NCBI RefSeq assembly: GCF_015221875.1
Contig: NZ_JACYGY010000001.1
Span: forward strand, 62,001 to 126,000
Direction of reading: 5' to 3'
From: Dyadobacter subterraneus
GTDB taxonomy: Bacteria > Bacteroidota > Bacteroidia > Cytophagales > Spirosomataceae
DNA: 64,000 bases
A program made the translations under genes and the position numbers. Positions 1-9,523 of this stretch are shown here, in pieces (within the stretch, counting starts at the first letter, position 1; each line of letters opens with the position of its first letter). The notes under the pieces are model-generated. The model was not told the origin of the DNA. It was given only the letters and a program-made list of their open reading frames with translations, and made no database searches.

Positions 1-1051
1 CATAAACCGGTCCGCTTACGATAGGCTGATCTCCCCAGTATAAAGGTAATTGCTGAACAACATTATTAGCAGTTGCCGAATCTAAACCTCGGTTAACAAG
101 TATTTTATATGTTTCAGAAGTATTGGAAAGTGCGCCCGGACTTGAACCGCCGTAAGCGTTCGGGATAAGAAAAGTTAACGTTTCACCAATTCCGTAACTA
201 TAAGAAAATGCATATTCCTTATCCAGACCGTCTTGTTTGTCATTTGTTTTTGCTCCATTTGAAACACTGAGTTCCGGTTTGCCGCGAATTGTTTCTTTGG
301 TATAATCATATGCATTCCAGAGTCTTGTGGTGTGCGTACCCACAGAAACGGTAGCTGCAAAAGCAAGTCCAACAAGGATGAAAGCGAGTTTTTTAATCTG
401 CCCGTTTTTCAAATATGGCAAACTTTCAATAATAACCAAAACGATAATTCCAATGCCCAGATAGTAGGTAATCTGAACGTGGTTGGCATAAAGTTCGAGA
501 GATAAAAATATGGCTGTAACCGCTGCTCCGGCAAGCCAATTTTTTCTAAAAGCCAAAATCACACCCGCCAGAACGCCCGGAGCGTAATAAATAGCCAGCA
601 TTTTGGAAACGTGCCCTGCTTCCAGACTTACCAGATTCCAGGCTGCAAAACCAAAAGCCACGGCTCCAAAAACTGAAAGCCAGACGCTCGCGCCGGCTAC
701 CAGAAACAATATATAGGCACTTACGCACCCGATGAGGAAATAATTTGCAGGTGCTGGTAGAATTTTATTAACAATCTGTCCCATCTTTGTCGAAATGCTC
801 GTCGGATAATCACCCGCAATCATATAGGCTGGCATTCCGGCAAACATGCTGTTGGTCCAGTTTGACCATTCCCCGGTTTTTTCATGATAGGTCACCACCT
901 CATGGGCAGCGGCTTTTGCCTGTACATCATCATGCTGATTCAGCTTTTTGCCTTCCAAGACTGGAAATGCATAGATTAATGACAAAAATATAAAACCTAT
1001 CACCGCGAAAAAATGCGGCCGGATTTGTTGCCAGGATAATAAATTTTTCAT
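1..1051 (-). CDS. YfhO-family multi-spanning membrane protein (3' end outside window)
   Basis: Reading the minus strand from the ATG at 1051 gives an open frame of about 350 codons that leaves the window without a stop. The protein begins MKNLLSWQQIRPHFFAVIGF, with a first membrane helix at about residues 12-32. It continues with several hydrophobic helices separated by loops containing HDDVQAKAAAHEV, TNSMFAGMPAYMI and GETLTFLIPNAYGG. These are what I recall from the large YfhO-type proteins of Bacteroidota, which resemble glycosyltransferase-C enzymes and are linked to lipid-carrier-dependent glycosylation. The enzymatic role here is not demonstrated. A near-match to the -7 element (CATATTTG) lies upstream. 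The gene is divergent from pfkA. Confidence 0.8.
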   Translation of the reverse strand, partial: MKNLLSWQQIRPHFFAVIGFIFLSLIYAFPVLEGKKLNQHDDVQAKAAAHEVVTYHEKTGEWSNWTNSMFAGMPAYMIAGDYPTSISTKMGQIVNKILPAPANYFLIGCVSAYILFLVAGASVWLSVFGAVAFGFAAWNLVSLEAGHVSKMLAIYYAPGVLAGVILAFRKNWLAGAAVTAIFLSLELYANHVQITYYLGIGIIVLVIIESLPYLKNGQIKKLAFILVGLAFAATVSVGTHTTRLWNAYDYTKETIRGKPELSVSNGAKTNDKQDGLDKEYAFSYSYGIGETLTFLIPNAYGGSSPGALSNTSETYKILVNRGLDSATANNVVQQLPLYWGDQPIVSGPVY

Positions 1052-1369
1052 TTTGATAATAATAAGCCGACGGGTATTTGAAAATATGATATTATAATGT
1101 CAATAATACGTACAAATATGACTTTTCTTTCATGATACTCACAAAGAACATCTATTCTTGCACGTTAAATTTTTGTTAACGAGCGCAAATATAAAAGTAT
1201 TGATATATGTTTGGGATGTAAAATCTGAATCTTGTTTTAGTATTTTTTTGATAGAAATCAGAAATAGGAAGTAAAATTTAAGAAAATACCCGATAAATTT
1301 GCAGAAATTGTGCCTTAAGTTAGAAACACAACTGTATTAAGAATTGATTAGTAGTAACCCGATAGATAA
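1052..1369. promoter_or_regulatory. Divergent intergenic region between the YfhO-type gene and pfkA
   Basis: AT-rich 318-base region with no convincing gene. It must hold the promoters of both divergent genes. The plus-strand promoter for pfkA is listed separately. Nothing resembling an RNA gene was seen. Confidence 0.5.
1294..1301 (+). promoter_or_regulatory. Candidate -7 element of the pfkA promoter
   Basis: TAAATTTG matches the Bacteroidota sigma-70 -7 consensus TAnnTTTG exactly. Transcription would start near 1308, leaving a leader of about 60 bases before the pfkA start. Confidence 0.5.
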
Positions 1370-2344
1370 ATGAAAAGAATTGGAGTTTTCACCTCAGGAG
1401 GAGATGCACCCGGAATGAACGCTTGTATCCGTGCTGTGGTGCGCGGAGCAGTATACCATGGAATAGAAGTTTTTGGAATCAGAAGAGGATATAGCGGAAT
1501 GATTGCCGGTGATGTTTACAAAATGGAATCTCACTCGGTTAGTAATATTGTTCAAAGAGGTGGTACGATCCTGAAATCAGCGCGGAGTAAAGAATTCATG
1601 ACGCCGGAAGGAAGGAAAAAAGCTTTTGACTCATTAAACGCACACGGAATTGAAGGAATGGTTGCCATCGGCGGAAATGGTACTTTTACAGGTGCTATGA
1701 TCTTTGGTAACGAATATGGAATTCCTACCGTAGGAGCTCCCGGAACAATTGATAACGATTTATACGGAACCGATTATACTATTGGTTTTGATACAGCAGT
1801 AAATACAGCTTTGGATGCGATTGACCGTATCCGTGATACAGCCAGTTCTCACGACAGGATTTTCTTTATTGAAGTAATGGGCCGTGATTCAGGTTATATC
1901 GCCGTACAATCAGGTATTGCCGGTGGCGCAGAATTGGTGATGGTGCCGGAAGTATTGACGCCGCTTTCAGAAGTTGTAGAAACATTGAAACAAGGTTGGA
2001 GCCGTTCAAAATCATCTTCGATTATTGTAGTGGCAGAAGGTGACGAAGCAGGAAGTGCCGTTGAAGTAGCAGAAAAAATTAAATCGCAGGTGGATGAAAA
2101 CGCGGATATCCGTGTAACAACACTTGGACATACCCAGCGCGGAGGTTCTCCGTCAGCTTACGATCGTATCCTTGCCAGCCGTTTGGGCCTTGGCGCTTTG
2201 GAAGGATTATTGGGCGGACAAAAAAATGTAATGGCTGGAATTATCAACAATGAACTTGTTTACACACCGTTTGAAGATACAATCCGCTTGCCAAAACCAA
2301 TCAGCGATGATTTGTTGAGAATGGTTAAAATATTAAGCGTTTAG
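1370..2344 (+). CDS. pfkA: ATP-dependent 6-phosphofructokinase
   Basis: Phosphorylates fructose 6-phosphate to fructose 1,6-bisphosphate, the committed step of glycolysis, in the cytosol. The 324-residue length is that of bacterial PfkA. The N-terminus IGVFTSGGDAPGMNACIR carries the glycine-rich ATP site. The segment GTIDNDLYGTDYTIGFDTA contains the catalytic TIDND region, EVMGRDSGYIA the substrate region, and GHTQRGGSPSAYDR the C-terminal conserved block. The Gly rather than Lys residue after TIDND-type active-site blocks distinguishes ATP- from PPi-dependent enzymes only loosely, so the ATP assignment rests mainly on overall similarity. It is a single-gene unit with its own promoter; no obvious hairpin terminator follows. 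Confidence 0.96.
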   Translation: MKRIGVFTSGGDAPGMNACIRAVVRGAVYHGIEVFGIRRGYSGMIAGDVYKMESHSVSNIVQRGGTILKSARSKEFMTPEGRKKAFDSLNAHGIEGMVAIGGNGTFTGAMIFGNEYGIPTVGAPGTIDNDLYGTDYTIGFDTAVNTALDAIDRIRDTASSHDRIFFIEVMGRDSGYIAVQSGIAGGAELVMVPEVLTPLSEVVETLKQGWSRSKSSSIIVVAEGDEAGSAVEVAEKIKSQVDENADIRVTTLGHTQRGGSPSAYDRILASRLGLGALEGLLGGQKNVMAGIINNELVYTPFEDTIRLPKPISDDLLRMVKILSV

Positions 2345-2444
2345 AGAATATTGGATTGGTTGTCAGGAATAGTCACTTGTTGTCGATTGTTGTAGCAATA
2401 CTCGCAATGGCAATAAATGACAATTACCTGACTTGCGGCAGTGA

Positions 2445-3218
2445 TCAGCAATATCCCATAATTTTATAAATAATAATTCCGACCCATTCGCGGAACAAAG
2501 GTTGCGAATATCCTACCACTTCCGGGTCAGGAATGATCATATCTTTTATTTTCGAACTACCTGCGCCTCCGTAAAAATCCGCTGGAAATACATCGGTAGA
2601 AACGCCGACTTTTTTAAAGCAAGCCAAGGCACGTCTTAAATGGAAGGAGGAAGTGATCAGAACATAATTTTTTCCGGGAAACTTTTTCCGCAAAATCTCT
2701 TCGGTAAATACAGCATTCTCCCTGGTATTTTTGGCTTTTGGCTCTAACAGAATATCCTCAGGTTTTACACCCCATTGAATTAGCAAGGATGAAACTTGCT
2801 GCACTTCACTTTTTCCTGCGTCAACGAGGTCTTTTGGGCTGGCACCTGTAATTAGTATTTTTTTGATCTTGCCGTTTTTATAAAGGAGATAAGCTTGTAA
2901 AAATCTGTCTGCATGAGGACCAAAATTCGGATGATCTATCGTCAAATCAGGCGTACTGATCATTCCTCCTGTTAGTAATATTCCAACGTCATAGGTTTTG
3001 TTAACTTTGCTGATATTGAAGGGCTTATATTCCCACCAGTTGAAAGCTTTGTTTATTAAAAATGAATTGGAAATTAAATAGAGTATTGCGAAGGAAGAAA
3101 TCACCGCAATTCTTTTTCTGCGGGCATTTTTTGTCATCAAGGCATAAAGAATAAGTATCAGACTTATACTAAAAGGCATCAACAAAAAGTCAATTGTTTT
3201 GGAGAGAAAATAAAACAT
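2445..3218 (-). CDS. YdcF/SanA-family membrane-anchored protein (DUF218)
   Basis: A 257-residue protein with two N-terminal membrane helices (about residues 8-28 and 35-55), followed by a soluble DUF218 domain. The domain starts at DVGILLTGGMIS and includes HADRFLQAYLLYKNGKIKKILITGASP and the conserved ENAVFTEEILR and LITSSFHLRRALACF blocks. The family includes E. coli SanA, ElyC and YdcF, implicated in envelope integrity and peptidoglycan or carrier-lipid metabolism; the biochemical activity is not settled. The gene is convergent with pfkA and divergent from the TlpA-like gene at 3325. The start at 3218 gives a clean membrane anchor. Confidence 0.85.
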   Translation of the reverse strand: MFYFLSKTIDFLLMPFSISLILILYALMTKNARRKRIAVISSFAILYLISNSFLINKAFNWWEYKPFNISKVNKTYDVGILLTGGMISTPDLTIDHPNFGPHADRFLQAYLLYKNGKIKKILITGASPKDLVDAGKSEVQQVSSLLIQWGVKPEDILLEPKAKNTRENAVFTEEILRKKFPGKNYVLITSSFHLRRALACFKKVGVSTDVFPADFYGGAGSSKIKDMIIPDPEVVGYSQPLFREWVGIIIYKIMGYC

Positions 3219-3324
3219 TTGGGTACGAAGCTGGTAGATGTAAGCGTTTTGAGTTTAATTTTGTATTCTCAGCCACGATTTAGCTTAATAATTAAACAGT
3301 TCATAATTATCACATCATTTTCAA

Positions 3325-4734
3325 ATGAAAAAAAGAACGCACACGGCCATTTTGATTTCTTTTTTTGTCCTCAGTTTAGTTACTTATTCTTTCGGCCAGG
3401 GTTATCATATTGAAGCAACATTGAAGGGTCTAAAAGACAGTTCCTGTGTTTTGGGCCATTGGAGTTATAGCAACAAACAATTTGTTGCCAAAGACACCGC
3501 CAAAGCAGATGGAAACGGAAAAATGGTTTTTGAAGGAAAAACAAATCTTCCGGGCGGACTTTATTTGCTCCTTTTGCCTGGTAATCAACGATGGCTGGAA
3601 TTTGTGTATTCAGGTAAGGAAACCAATTTTTCAATGGCAACTGATACAGCAGATTTTGTTGGCGCCATGGAAGTGAAGGGCTCAAAGGAAAACCAGCTTT
3701 TTTATGCTTATCAAAAAGAATTGAAAAGCCGTGTTAAAGAAATTGAAAATTTAAACAAAACACAATCGGCCGATGTTTCTGTAAAACTGAAACAGGCGCA
3801 GGATCAGTTCAAAAATTATCGCGACAAGTTTATAAAAGATAACGGAGATACTTTTACAGCCAAATTATTGAAAATGTCCGGTGATCCGGAAGTGCCCGCT
3901 GCTCCGAAACTGGCTAACGGAAAAACGGATTCACTTTGGGTCTTTAATTATTACAAGTCACATTATTGGGACAATGTCGATTTTGCTGACGAACGGATTT
4001 TACGCACGCCTTTTCTTGAAACAAAACTGGACCGATACATAAAAAACCTTGTTGTGCAAACGCCGGATTCATTAATAAAAGATACGGATTGGCTGGTGGC
4101 GAAAGCTACTGCGAACAAAGAAGTGAAATCGTACGTGGTTTTTTACATTATCAATCAATATGAAAATCCGAAAACGGTTGGAACCGAAGCGCTTTGGGTA
4201 CATATGGCCAATAAATATTATTTGTCGGGCGAAATGGGCGTTTCAGAAGATACTAAAAAGCGGATTGCTGAAAAGGTCAATACTTTGAAATATTTGCTGG
4301 TAAACAAAACTTTCCCAACATTAGCTGTTACAGATCCGGCCGGTAAAAAAGTTGATTTACAAACAGTTAATGCAAATTATACCGTATTGTTTTTCTACGC
4401 CGCCACTTGCGGGCATTGTAAGGAAGCTTCACCTGTTTTAAAAAAGTTTTACGATAAAAATAAAGCAGACGGTGTAAAAGTTATCGCAATTGATACTGAG
4501 CACAATGCGGAAGAATGGAAATCTTTTGTATCTACCTATCATCTTGATGAAATGATCAATGGTTTTGATCCGTTAAACCAGATTGATTTTAACAGAAAAT
4601 ATGATGTGGTAACAACACCGACGATTTATGTTCTGGATAAAAACAAGAAGATAATTGCAAGAAAAATGCCGGTAGAGCAGCTGGATGATTTTCTTAATTA
4701 TTACAAAAAGAAACAATTAGCATCAGCTAAGTAG
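3325..4734 (+). CDS. Secreted TlpA-like thiol-disulfide oxidoreductase with DUF4369/DUF5106 domains
   Basis: A 469-residue exported protein with a signal peptide over about residues 1-24, cleaved near SFGQ. Next comes a DUF4369-like beta domain (about 27-120) that starts with the characteristic IEATLKGLKDSS, then a helical DUF5106-like region (about 130-300). The C-terminal thioredoxin fold (about 325-465) has the redox motif CGHC at Cys362-Cys365 and a cis-Pro region VVTTPTIYVLD. This is a common Bacteroidota architecture for envelope thiol reductases related to TlpA/ResA. The partner substrate is unknown. The gene ends at a strong bidirectional hairpin shared with the convergent lactonase gene. 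Confidence 0.88.
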   Translation: MKKRTHTAILISFFVLSLVTYSFGQGYHIEATLKGLKDSSCVLGHWSYSNKQFVAKDTAKADGNGKMVFEGKTNLPGGLYLLLLPGNQRWLEFVYSGKETNFSMATDTADFVGAMEVKGSKENQLFYAYQKELKSRVKEIENLNKTQSADVSVKLKQAQDQFKNYRDKFIKDNGDTFTAKLLKMSGDPEVPAAPKLANGKTDSLWVFNYYKSHYWDNVDFADERILRTPFLETKLDRYIKNLVVQTPDSLIKDTDWLVAKATANKEVKSYVVFYIINQYENPKTVGTEALWVHMANKYYLSGEMGVSEDTKKRIAEKVNTLKYLLVNKTFPTLAVTDPAGKKVDLQTVNANYTVLFFYAATCGHCKEASPVLKKFYDKNKADGVKVIAIDTEHNAEEWKSFVSTYHLDEMINGFDPLNQIDFNRKYDVVTTPTIYVLDKNKKIIARKMPVEQLDDFLNYYKKKQLASAK

Positions 4735-4754
4735 AAGAAATTATATTTCAATTT

Positions 4755-4790
4755 ACAGAATCCACAATATTCGATTATTGTGGATTCTGT
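4755..4790. terminator. Bidirectional hairpin terminator
   Basis: Perfect 14-base inverted repeat (ACAGAATCCACAAT and its complement) with an 8-base loop. It lies between the convergent genes ending at 4734 and 4800. A T-run GTTTTAA follows on the plus strand. Confidence 0.8.
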
Positions 4791-4799
4791 GTTTTAAGC

Positions 4800-5903
4800 T
4801 TATAAAAATGCAACGCATATGGGTAGCTTCACCGCAATACTTTCATGTTTAAATGTGAGTTTACCAGTTTTTGGATTGATCTCATAAACCACCAGATTGT
4901 CTTTATCCTGATTGGCGACAATCATATATTTTCCGGTTGGATCGATATTGAAATCACGCGGTGTTTTAATCGACTGCGTCACTTCATCAACTTTTTCCAA
5001 TTCACCATTTGCCTTGATTTGGAAAGCGCTGATACTATTATGTCCGCGGTTGGAAGTATATACAAATTTTCCGTTAGGATGTAAATGAATTGCTGCGCTC
5101 GTGCTAGGATCTTTGAAATCAGCAGGAACAGTTTGATAGCTTTTAAGCGCTGTTATCACGCCGTTTTCGCTGATGGAACAAGCTGTTACTGTCAGGTCAA
5201 GTTCGTTAAGCAAATACATGTATTTTCCGGATGGGCTAATAACAAAATGTCTTGGGCCTGAGCCTGGTTTGGCGTTAAAAGATGCTTGCGCTGGATTTGG
5301 TTTTAATTCACCAGTCTGCGTATTGACTTCATAGTTCATGACGTGATCTGTTCCCAAATCAACTACATAGGCATATTTCCCGTTTGGCGTAGTCGATGTA
5401 AAATGCGCATGTGCTTTTTCCTGACGCTTTTCATTTGGGCCGGTTCCTGTAAATTGCTGTGAATAAGTGGCAGGATTTACTTTTCCATCCGCTGCCAAAG
5501 TATAAGCCGCAAAACTTCCGCCTGTGTAATTGGAAACAAAAGCCATTTTCCCGTAAGGATCAACGGAAACATGACAAGGATTTAAACCTTCAGAAGGCTG
5601 GTTGTTTAGAAAAGTCAGTTTTTGATCAGCTCCGATAGCGTAGGAAGAAATTTTATTATCAGAAGTTACCGCGTACAGATTTTTTTTGTTTGGAGAAATA
5701 CTGACATAACCAGGTCCCGGACTTGTCTTGAAATTTTCTTTCAAAGTAATTTTTCCCGTCGCCAGATCCAGCTCACACAAAGAAATGGAAGCATTTTCAG
5801 TTTTATCCTGACTTCCGATATAAAACAAAACCGTTTTCTCTTTGAAAGAAATTGCTGAAAAGCCCAAAATGAGGATCAGCGTTAGACTTAGTAATTTTCT
5901 CAT
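4800..5903 (-). CDS. Lactonase-family seven-bladed beta-propeller, exported
   Basis: A 367-residue protein with a signal peptide (about residues 1-20). The propeller repeats carry YVSISPNKKNLYAVTSDN, PCHVSVDPYGKMAFVSNYTGGS, HAHFTSTTPNGKYAYVVDLGTDHV and GPRHFVISPSGKYMYLLNE. These are the conserved blocks of the 6-phosphogluconolactonase (Pgl)/carboxymuconate-cyclase family (PF10282). Because it is exported, a role in cytosolic pentose-phosphate metabolism is unlikely; hydrolysis of some extracytoplasmic lactone is my inference. It is a single-gene unit, convergent with the TlpA-like gene. Confidence 0.85.
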   Translation of the reverse strand: MRKLLSLTLILILGFSAISFKEKTVLFYIGSQDKTENASISLCELDLATGKITLKENFKTSPGPGYVSISPNKKNLYAVTSDNKISSYAIGADQKLTFLNNQPSEGLNPCHVSVDPYGKMAFVSNYTGGSFAAYTLAADGKVNPATYSQQFTGTGPNEKRQEKAHAHFTSTTPNGKYAYVVDLGTDHVMNYEVNTQTGELKPNPAQASFNAKPGSGPRHFVISPSGKYMYLLNELDLTVTACSISENGVITALKSYQTVPADFKDPSTSAAIHLHPNGKFVYTSNRGHNSISAFQIKANGELEKVDEVTQSIKTPRDFNIDPTGKYMIVANQDKDNLVVYEINPKTGKLTFKHESIAVKLPICVAFL

Positions 5904-6005
5904 AAGGTTGTAATTTGATAAATGAGCATTAAATCAGGAAAGCAGCTTTTTGTAACTTTTTAATGATGAAATGAATTATATATTGAAACAAACCTCAAAA
6001 ATAAA

Positions 6006-6344
6006 ATGGACCCGATAACCTGGCAGGATTTTGAAAAAGTGGATCAAAGGGCAGGCACAATAATTCGTGTTGAAGATTTTCCAAAAGCACGAAAACCAGC
6101 CTATAAACTCTGGATTGATCTTGGTGAAGAAATTGGAATCAAACAAAGCTCGGCGCAAATTACCAGACTTTATACAAAAGAGGAATTGGTAGGAAAACAG
6201 GTTTTGTGCGTCGTTAATTTTCCAATAAAACAAATCGCTGATTTTCGCTCAGAAGTTTTAACGACAGGTTTTATTTTGTCAGACGGAGAAGTTATTCTGG
6301 CTTGTCCGGATAAAGTTTTGCCCAATGGAACTCGTCTTGCCTGA
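6006..6344 (+). CDS. csaA: CsaA-like tRNA-binding-domain protein
   Basis: A 112-residue single-domain OB-fold protein, the usual length of CsaA (about 110). The sequence [29 protein letters not shown] starts the fold. Conserved CsaA blocks follow: [38 protein letters not shown] and the C-terminal [15 protein letters not shown]. CsaA proteins bind tRNA and have been proposed as secretion chaperones in Bacillus; the role in Bacteroidota is not established. It lies just upstream of the copper ATPase gene, which has its own promoter. Confidence 0.88.
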   Translation: MDPITWQDFEKVDQRAGTIIRVEDFPKARKPAYKLWIDLGEEIGIKQSSAQITRLYTKEELVGKQVLCVVNFPIKQIADFRSEVLTTGFILSDGEVILACPDKVLPNGTRLA

Positions 6345-6404
6345 TCAGGGGAATCTTGCAAGTCTCAGCCTTAATTCTGTAATGTTAACGGTTTCAGGAT
6401 GAGT

Positions 6405-6412
6405 TAACTTTG
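6405..6412 (+). promoter_or_regulatory. Candidate -7 element of the copA promoter
   Basis: TAACTTTG is an exact TAnnTTTG match 19 bases before the copA start codon, so the leader would be very short (about 12 bases). Confidence 0.5.
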
Positions 6413-6431
6413 TATCAAAGAATTAGAAACC

Positions 6432-8669
6432 ATGGAAGCTGATCATAAAGTTATCAATACAAAAAAAGTTACAGTCCCGGTTACAGGCATGTCCTGTGCA
6501 GCTTGTGCGGTGAGTGTGGAATCGATGTTGAAAAATACTTCCGGTGTGGAAAATGCCGGCGTGAATTATGCTAACCAGTCCGCTTTCGTAGAATTTGATC
6601 CAAAGGCAACCAATCTGGAAACGCTAGACAAAGTTTTAGAAAGTATTGGATATGGCTTTATCATTAATGACGACGATGACGAAGCGATTGCCGAGCAGGA
6701 GAAAATCCAGCTTGAACATTATAATGACCTGAAAAGAAAAACAATGCTTACCGGAATATTGGCTGTCCCAGTAGTCATAATCGGAATGTTTTTTATGGAT
6801 TTGCCTTACGGTAATTACGTTATGATGGCCTTAACCATTCCGGTTTTATTTATTTTCGGAAAAGATTTTTTTGTCAATGCCTTCAAACAGGCAAGACATG
6901 GAAAGTCGAACATGGATACGCTGGTCGCATTAAGTACAGGGATTGCATTTCTTTTCAGCGCTTTTAATACTTTAAATCCACAATTCTGGCATTCACGCGG
7001 CGTTCATCCACATGTATATTTTGAAGCGGCAACGGTCATTATTTTCTTTATTTTGCTAGGAAAACTACTCGAAGAAAAAGCCAAAACAAATACTTCTGAT
7101 GCACTAAAAAAGTTAATTGGATTACAACCAAAAACGGTAAAAGTAATTCGTGATCAAAAGGAAATTGAAATTTCGGTTAAGGACGTCCAGCTGCATGACG
7201 AAATCATTATCCGGTCAGGTGAAAAAATTCCGGTTGACGGAAAAGTGATCAGTGGAAATTCTTTTGTTGATGAAAGTCTGATGACCGGAGAACCGATCCC
7301 AGCTGAAAAAATGACAGACTCACAGGTTTTCGCAGGAACAATTAATCAGCAGGGAAGTTTTACTTTTTCGGCTGAAAAAATTGGTAAAAATACGGTTCTG
7401 GCTCAAATCATAAAAACCGTTCAGGCAGCGCAGGGAAGTAAAGCTCCTGTGCAACGTTTGGTTGATAAAATAGCAGGGATTTTTGTGCCGGTAGTAATCG
7501 GAATTGCAGTGATGACATTTTGCGTCTGGATGTTTTTTGGCGGAGAAAATGCACTGACGCAAGCACTTCTGGCTTCGGTATCTGTTTTGGTTATTGCCTG
7601 TCCGTGTGCACTTGGACTCGCAACTCCGACAGCGATTATGGTAGGCGTAGGAAAAGGAGCAGAAAATAATATATTGATCCGTGACGCCGAAAGTCTTGAA
7701 AAAGCAAAAGAAGTCAATGTAGTTGTTTTGGATAAAACCGGAACTTTAACACAAGGACATCCGGAAGTTACAAACTGGGAGTGGGCGGGAAATATTCAAA
7801 ACCAGGAACAGCATGCTGCTGCAATCGGGTTGCTTGAATCTCGTTCAGAACATCCATTAGCACAGGCGGTTGTGAAATTTGTTAATACAAATCATAATGG
7901 TAAAATTGAAAAATTTGAATCCGTTACAGGAAATGGAGTAAAAGGAAATGTTAATGGAGAAAATTATATAATTGGAACACTTTCTTTTCTGGAAAAAGAA
8001 GGAGCCGTGTTGAATCTTGAATTGCAAAAATTTGCAGAAATTCAACGGAACGCTGCACAAACTGTAATCGGAGTAAGTTTAAACCAAGTTCAAATTGCAT
8101 TAATTTCAATTGCAGATCAGTTGAAATCCACCTCAGCCGAAGCTGTTCAAAAATTGCAGGAACAAGGCATTGAAGTTTATATGCTGACGGGTGATAATGA
8201 ACAAACTGCGGCGGCTGTTGCGAAACAGGTTGGCATAAAAAATTACCTGGCAGAAGTAAAACCGGATGACAAAATGCAATTTATACAAAAACTGCAATCA
8301 GAAGGAAAAATCGTTGCGATGGTTGGAGACGGCGTTAATGATTCTCAGGCATTGGTGCAGGCGGACGTCAGTATAGCGATGGGAAAAGGATCGGATATAG
8401 CCATGGATGTCGCGAAAATGACGCTGATCACTTCTGATCTGATGGTTTTGCCAAAGGCGTTGCAACTTTCCAGAAAAACGGTGGCAACGATCAAACAAAA
8501 TCTTTTCTGGGCGTTCATTTATAACCTGATTGGAATACCAATTGCGGCTGGAATTTTATATCCGATTAATGGATTTTTGTTAAATCCGATGATTGCAGGA
8601 GCGGCTATGGCACTGAGTTCGGTTTCTGTTGTGACGAATAGTTTGAGATTGCGTGGGTTGAAATTGTAA
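6432..8669 (+). CDS. copA: Copper-translocating P1B-type ATPase
   Basis: Exports Cu(I) from the cytosol using ATP. The 745-residue protein has one N-terminal heavy-metal-associated domain with GMSCAAC (Cys22 and Cys25), followed by eight predicted membrane helices. The transport-site motif CPC is at Cys390-Cys392 in IACPCALGLATPTA. The phosphorylation site DKTGT has the acceptor Asp434, and there is an actuator-type TGE in LMTGEPIPAEK. The N-domain has SEHPLA, and GDGVNDSQAL forms the hinge. All catalytic elements are intact. CPC plus an N-terminal CxxC is the copper/silver (P1B-1) signature. It opens the copper island that runs to 15.3 kb on the same strand. Confidence 0.95.
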   Translation: MEADHKVINTKKVTVPVTGMSCAACAVSVESMLKNTSGVENAGVNYANQSAFVEFDPKATNLETLDKVLESIGYGFIINDDDDEAIAEQEKIQLEHYNDLKRKTMLTGILAVPVVIIGMFFMDLPYGNYVMMALTIPVLFIFGKDFFVNAFKQARHGKSNMDTLVALSTGIAFLFSAFNTLNPQFWHSRGVHPHVYFEAATVIIFFILLGKLLEEKAKTNTSDALKKLIGLQPKTVKVIRDQKEIEISVKDVQLHDEIIIRSGEKIPVDGKVISGNSFVDESLMTGEPIPAEKMTDSQVFAGTINQQGSFTFSAEKIGKNTVLAQIIKTVQAAQGSKAPVQRLVDKIAGIFVPVVIGIAVMTFCVWMFFGGENALTQALLASVSVLVIACPCALGLATPTAIMVGVGKGAENNILIRDAESLEKAKEVNVVVLDKTGTLTQGHPEVTNWEWAGNIQNQEQHAAAIGLLESRSEHPLAQAVVKFVNTNHNGKIEKFESVTGNGVKGNVNGENYIIGTLSFLEKEGAVLNLELQKFAEIQRNAAQTVIGVSLNQVQIALISIADQLKSTSAEAVQKLQEQGIEVYMLTGDNEQTAAAVAKQVGIKNYLAEVKPDDKMQFIQKLQSEGKIVAMVGDGVNDSQALVQADVSIAMGKGSDIAMDVAKMTLITSDLMVLPKALQLSRKTVATIKQNLFWAFIYNLIGIPIAAGILYPINGFLLNPMIAGAAMALSSVSVVTNSLRLRGLKL

Positions 8670-8762
8670 TCATCTGGAAATTTGGTCGTCAATGAAAAGT
8701 TAAGTGATTATTCAAATATTGATTAAAGCATTTTTTCAATTGCTGCTAACTCGATAATAAGT

Positions 8763-8770
8763 TAAATTTG
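8763..8770 (+). promoter_or_regulatory. Candidate promoter of the Uma2 gene
   Basis: TAAATTTG matches the -7 consensus exactly. A TTG sits 20 bases upstream (8740-8742), at the spacing expected for the Bacteroidota -33 element. Confidence 0.5.
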
Positions 8771-8798
8771 GTAATCCACACACTACCAAATTTCATTT

Positions 8799-9386
8799 AT
8801 GCAAACAATTACAAAGGTGACGCACGAAGAATATTTTGACTTATTGGTAAAATCTGACGTAAAACTCGAATATCATGGAGGAGAGATTCTTGCTATGGCC
8901 GGGGCGCAACCAGCGCATAATATAATAGCAGCGAATTTAATTGGTGAATTAGTTCATTGTCTCAAAAGAAAAGGGTGTATTGTTTTCACAAGTGATCAGT
9001 TAATAAAAATTGAAGAATGTGATCGATATACTTTTCCGGATTTAGTGATTGTATGCGACAGACCTGCTTATGAGAAATCTCCACAGGGATTAAACGCGCT
9101 TGAAAATCCTGAAATAATCATTGAAGTTTTGTCGGATTCCACGATGGATTATGATCGCTCGGAAAAATTTGATTGTTATAAAACAATTCCTTCTTTCAGA
9201 GAATACGTATTGGTATCTTCGAAACAGAAGAAAGTTGAGGTAAATAAAAAGTTAAGTGATGCTGAATGGTTAAGTCATATGTATAAAAACGATGATGAAA
9301 AAGTTGTCATTGGGGATTGTGTCATTTTGTTGGAAGACATATATAATAAAGTTGAGCTGACGGGAAATGAGTTTCCTGGTTTCTGA
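8799..9386 (+). CDS. Uma2-family putative restriction-endonuclease-fold protein (DUF820)
   Basis: A 195-residue protein with the Uma2/DUF820 pattern. KLEYHGGEILAMAGAQPAHNIIAANL is the N-terminal block, YTFPDLVIVCD contains the PD acid pair, and NPEIIIEVLSDSTMDYDRSEKFDCYKTIPSFREYVLVSSKQKKVEV supplies the ExL/E-x-K-like second half of a PD-(D/E)xK fold. These genes are very numerous in Bacteroidota and cyanobacteria and their biological role is unclear. It stands inside an otherwise metal-related gene island and has its own promoter, so it looks like an independent insertion. No flanking repeats of a transposon were seen. Confidence 0.82.
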   Translation: MQTITKVTHEEYFDLLVKSDVKLEYHGGEILAMAGAQPAHNIIAANLIGELVHCLKRKGCIVFTSDQLIKIEECDRYTFPDLVIVCDRPAYEKSPQGLNALENPEIIIEVLSDSTMDYDRSEKFDCYKTIPSFREYVLVSSKQKKVEVNKKLSDAEWLSHMYKNDDEKVVIGDCVILLEDIYNKVELTGNEFPGF

Positions 9387-9523
9387 AACACTTGATATAT
9401 AATCTTCCCAAAAACCAATAACTATACAATACCAACTCCAAATTCTGTAATACTTTTAAATCTTTCATGCCGATCTTTGCAAAGAGAAAAATAAAGGATC
9501 TCTGTCAAATAGCATTTCATTCA

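Noticed and set aside
787-993. 68-codon plus-strand frame
   Set aside because: Antisense shadow of the YfhO-type gene, with no coding character.
2345-2444. Terminator after pfkA
   Set aside because: Only weak, short dyads (ATTGTTG/CAATAAT-like) without a T run; not enough to call.
9467-9523. N-terminal extension of the HMA chaperone frame
   Set aside because: Basic and unrelated to HMA domains; it overlaps a near-consensus -7 element. The ATG at 9524 gives a normal-length domain.
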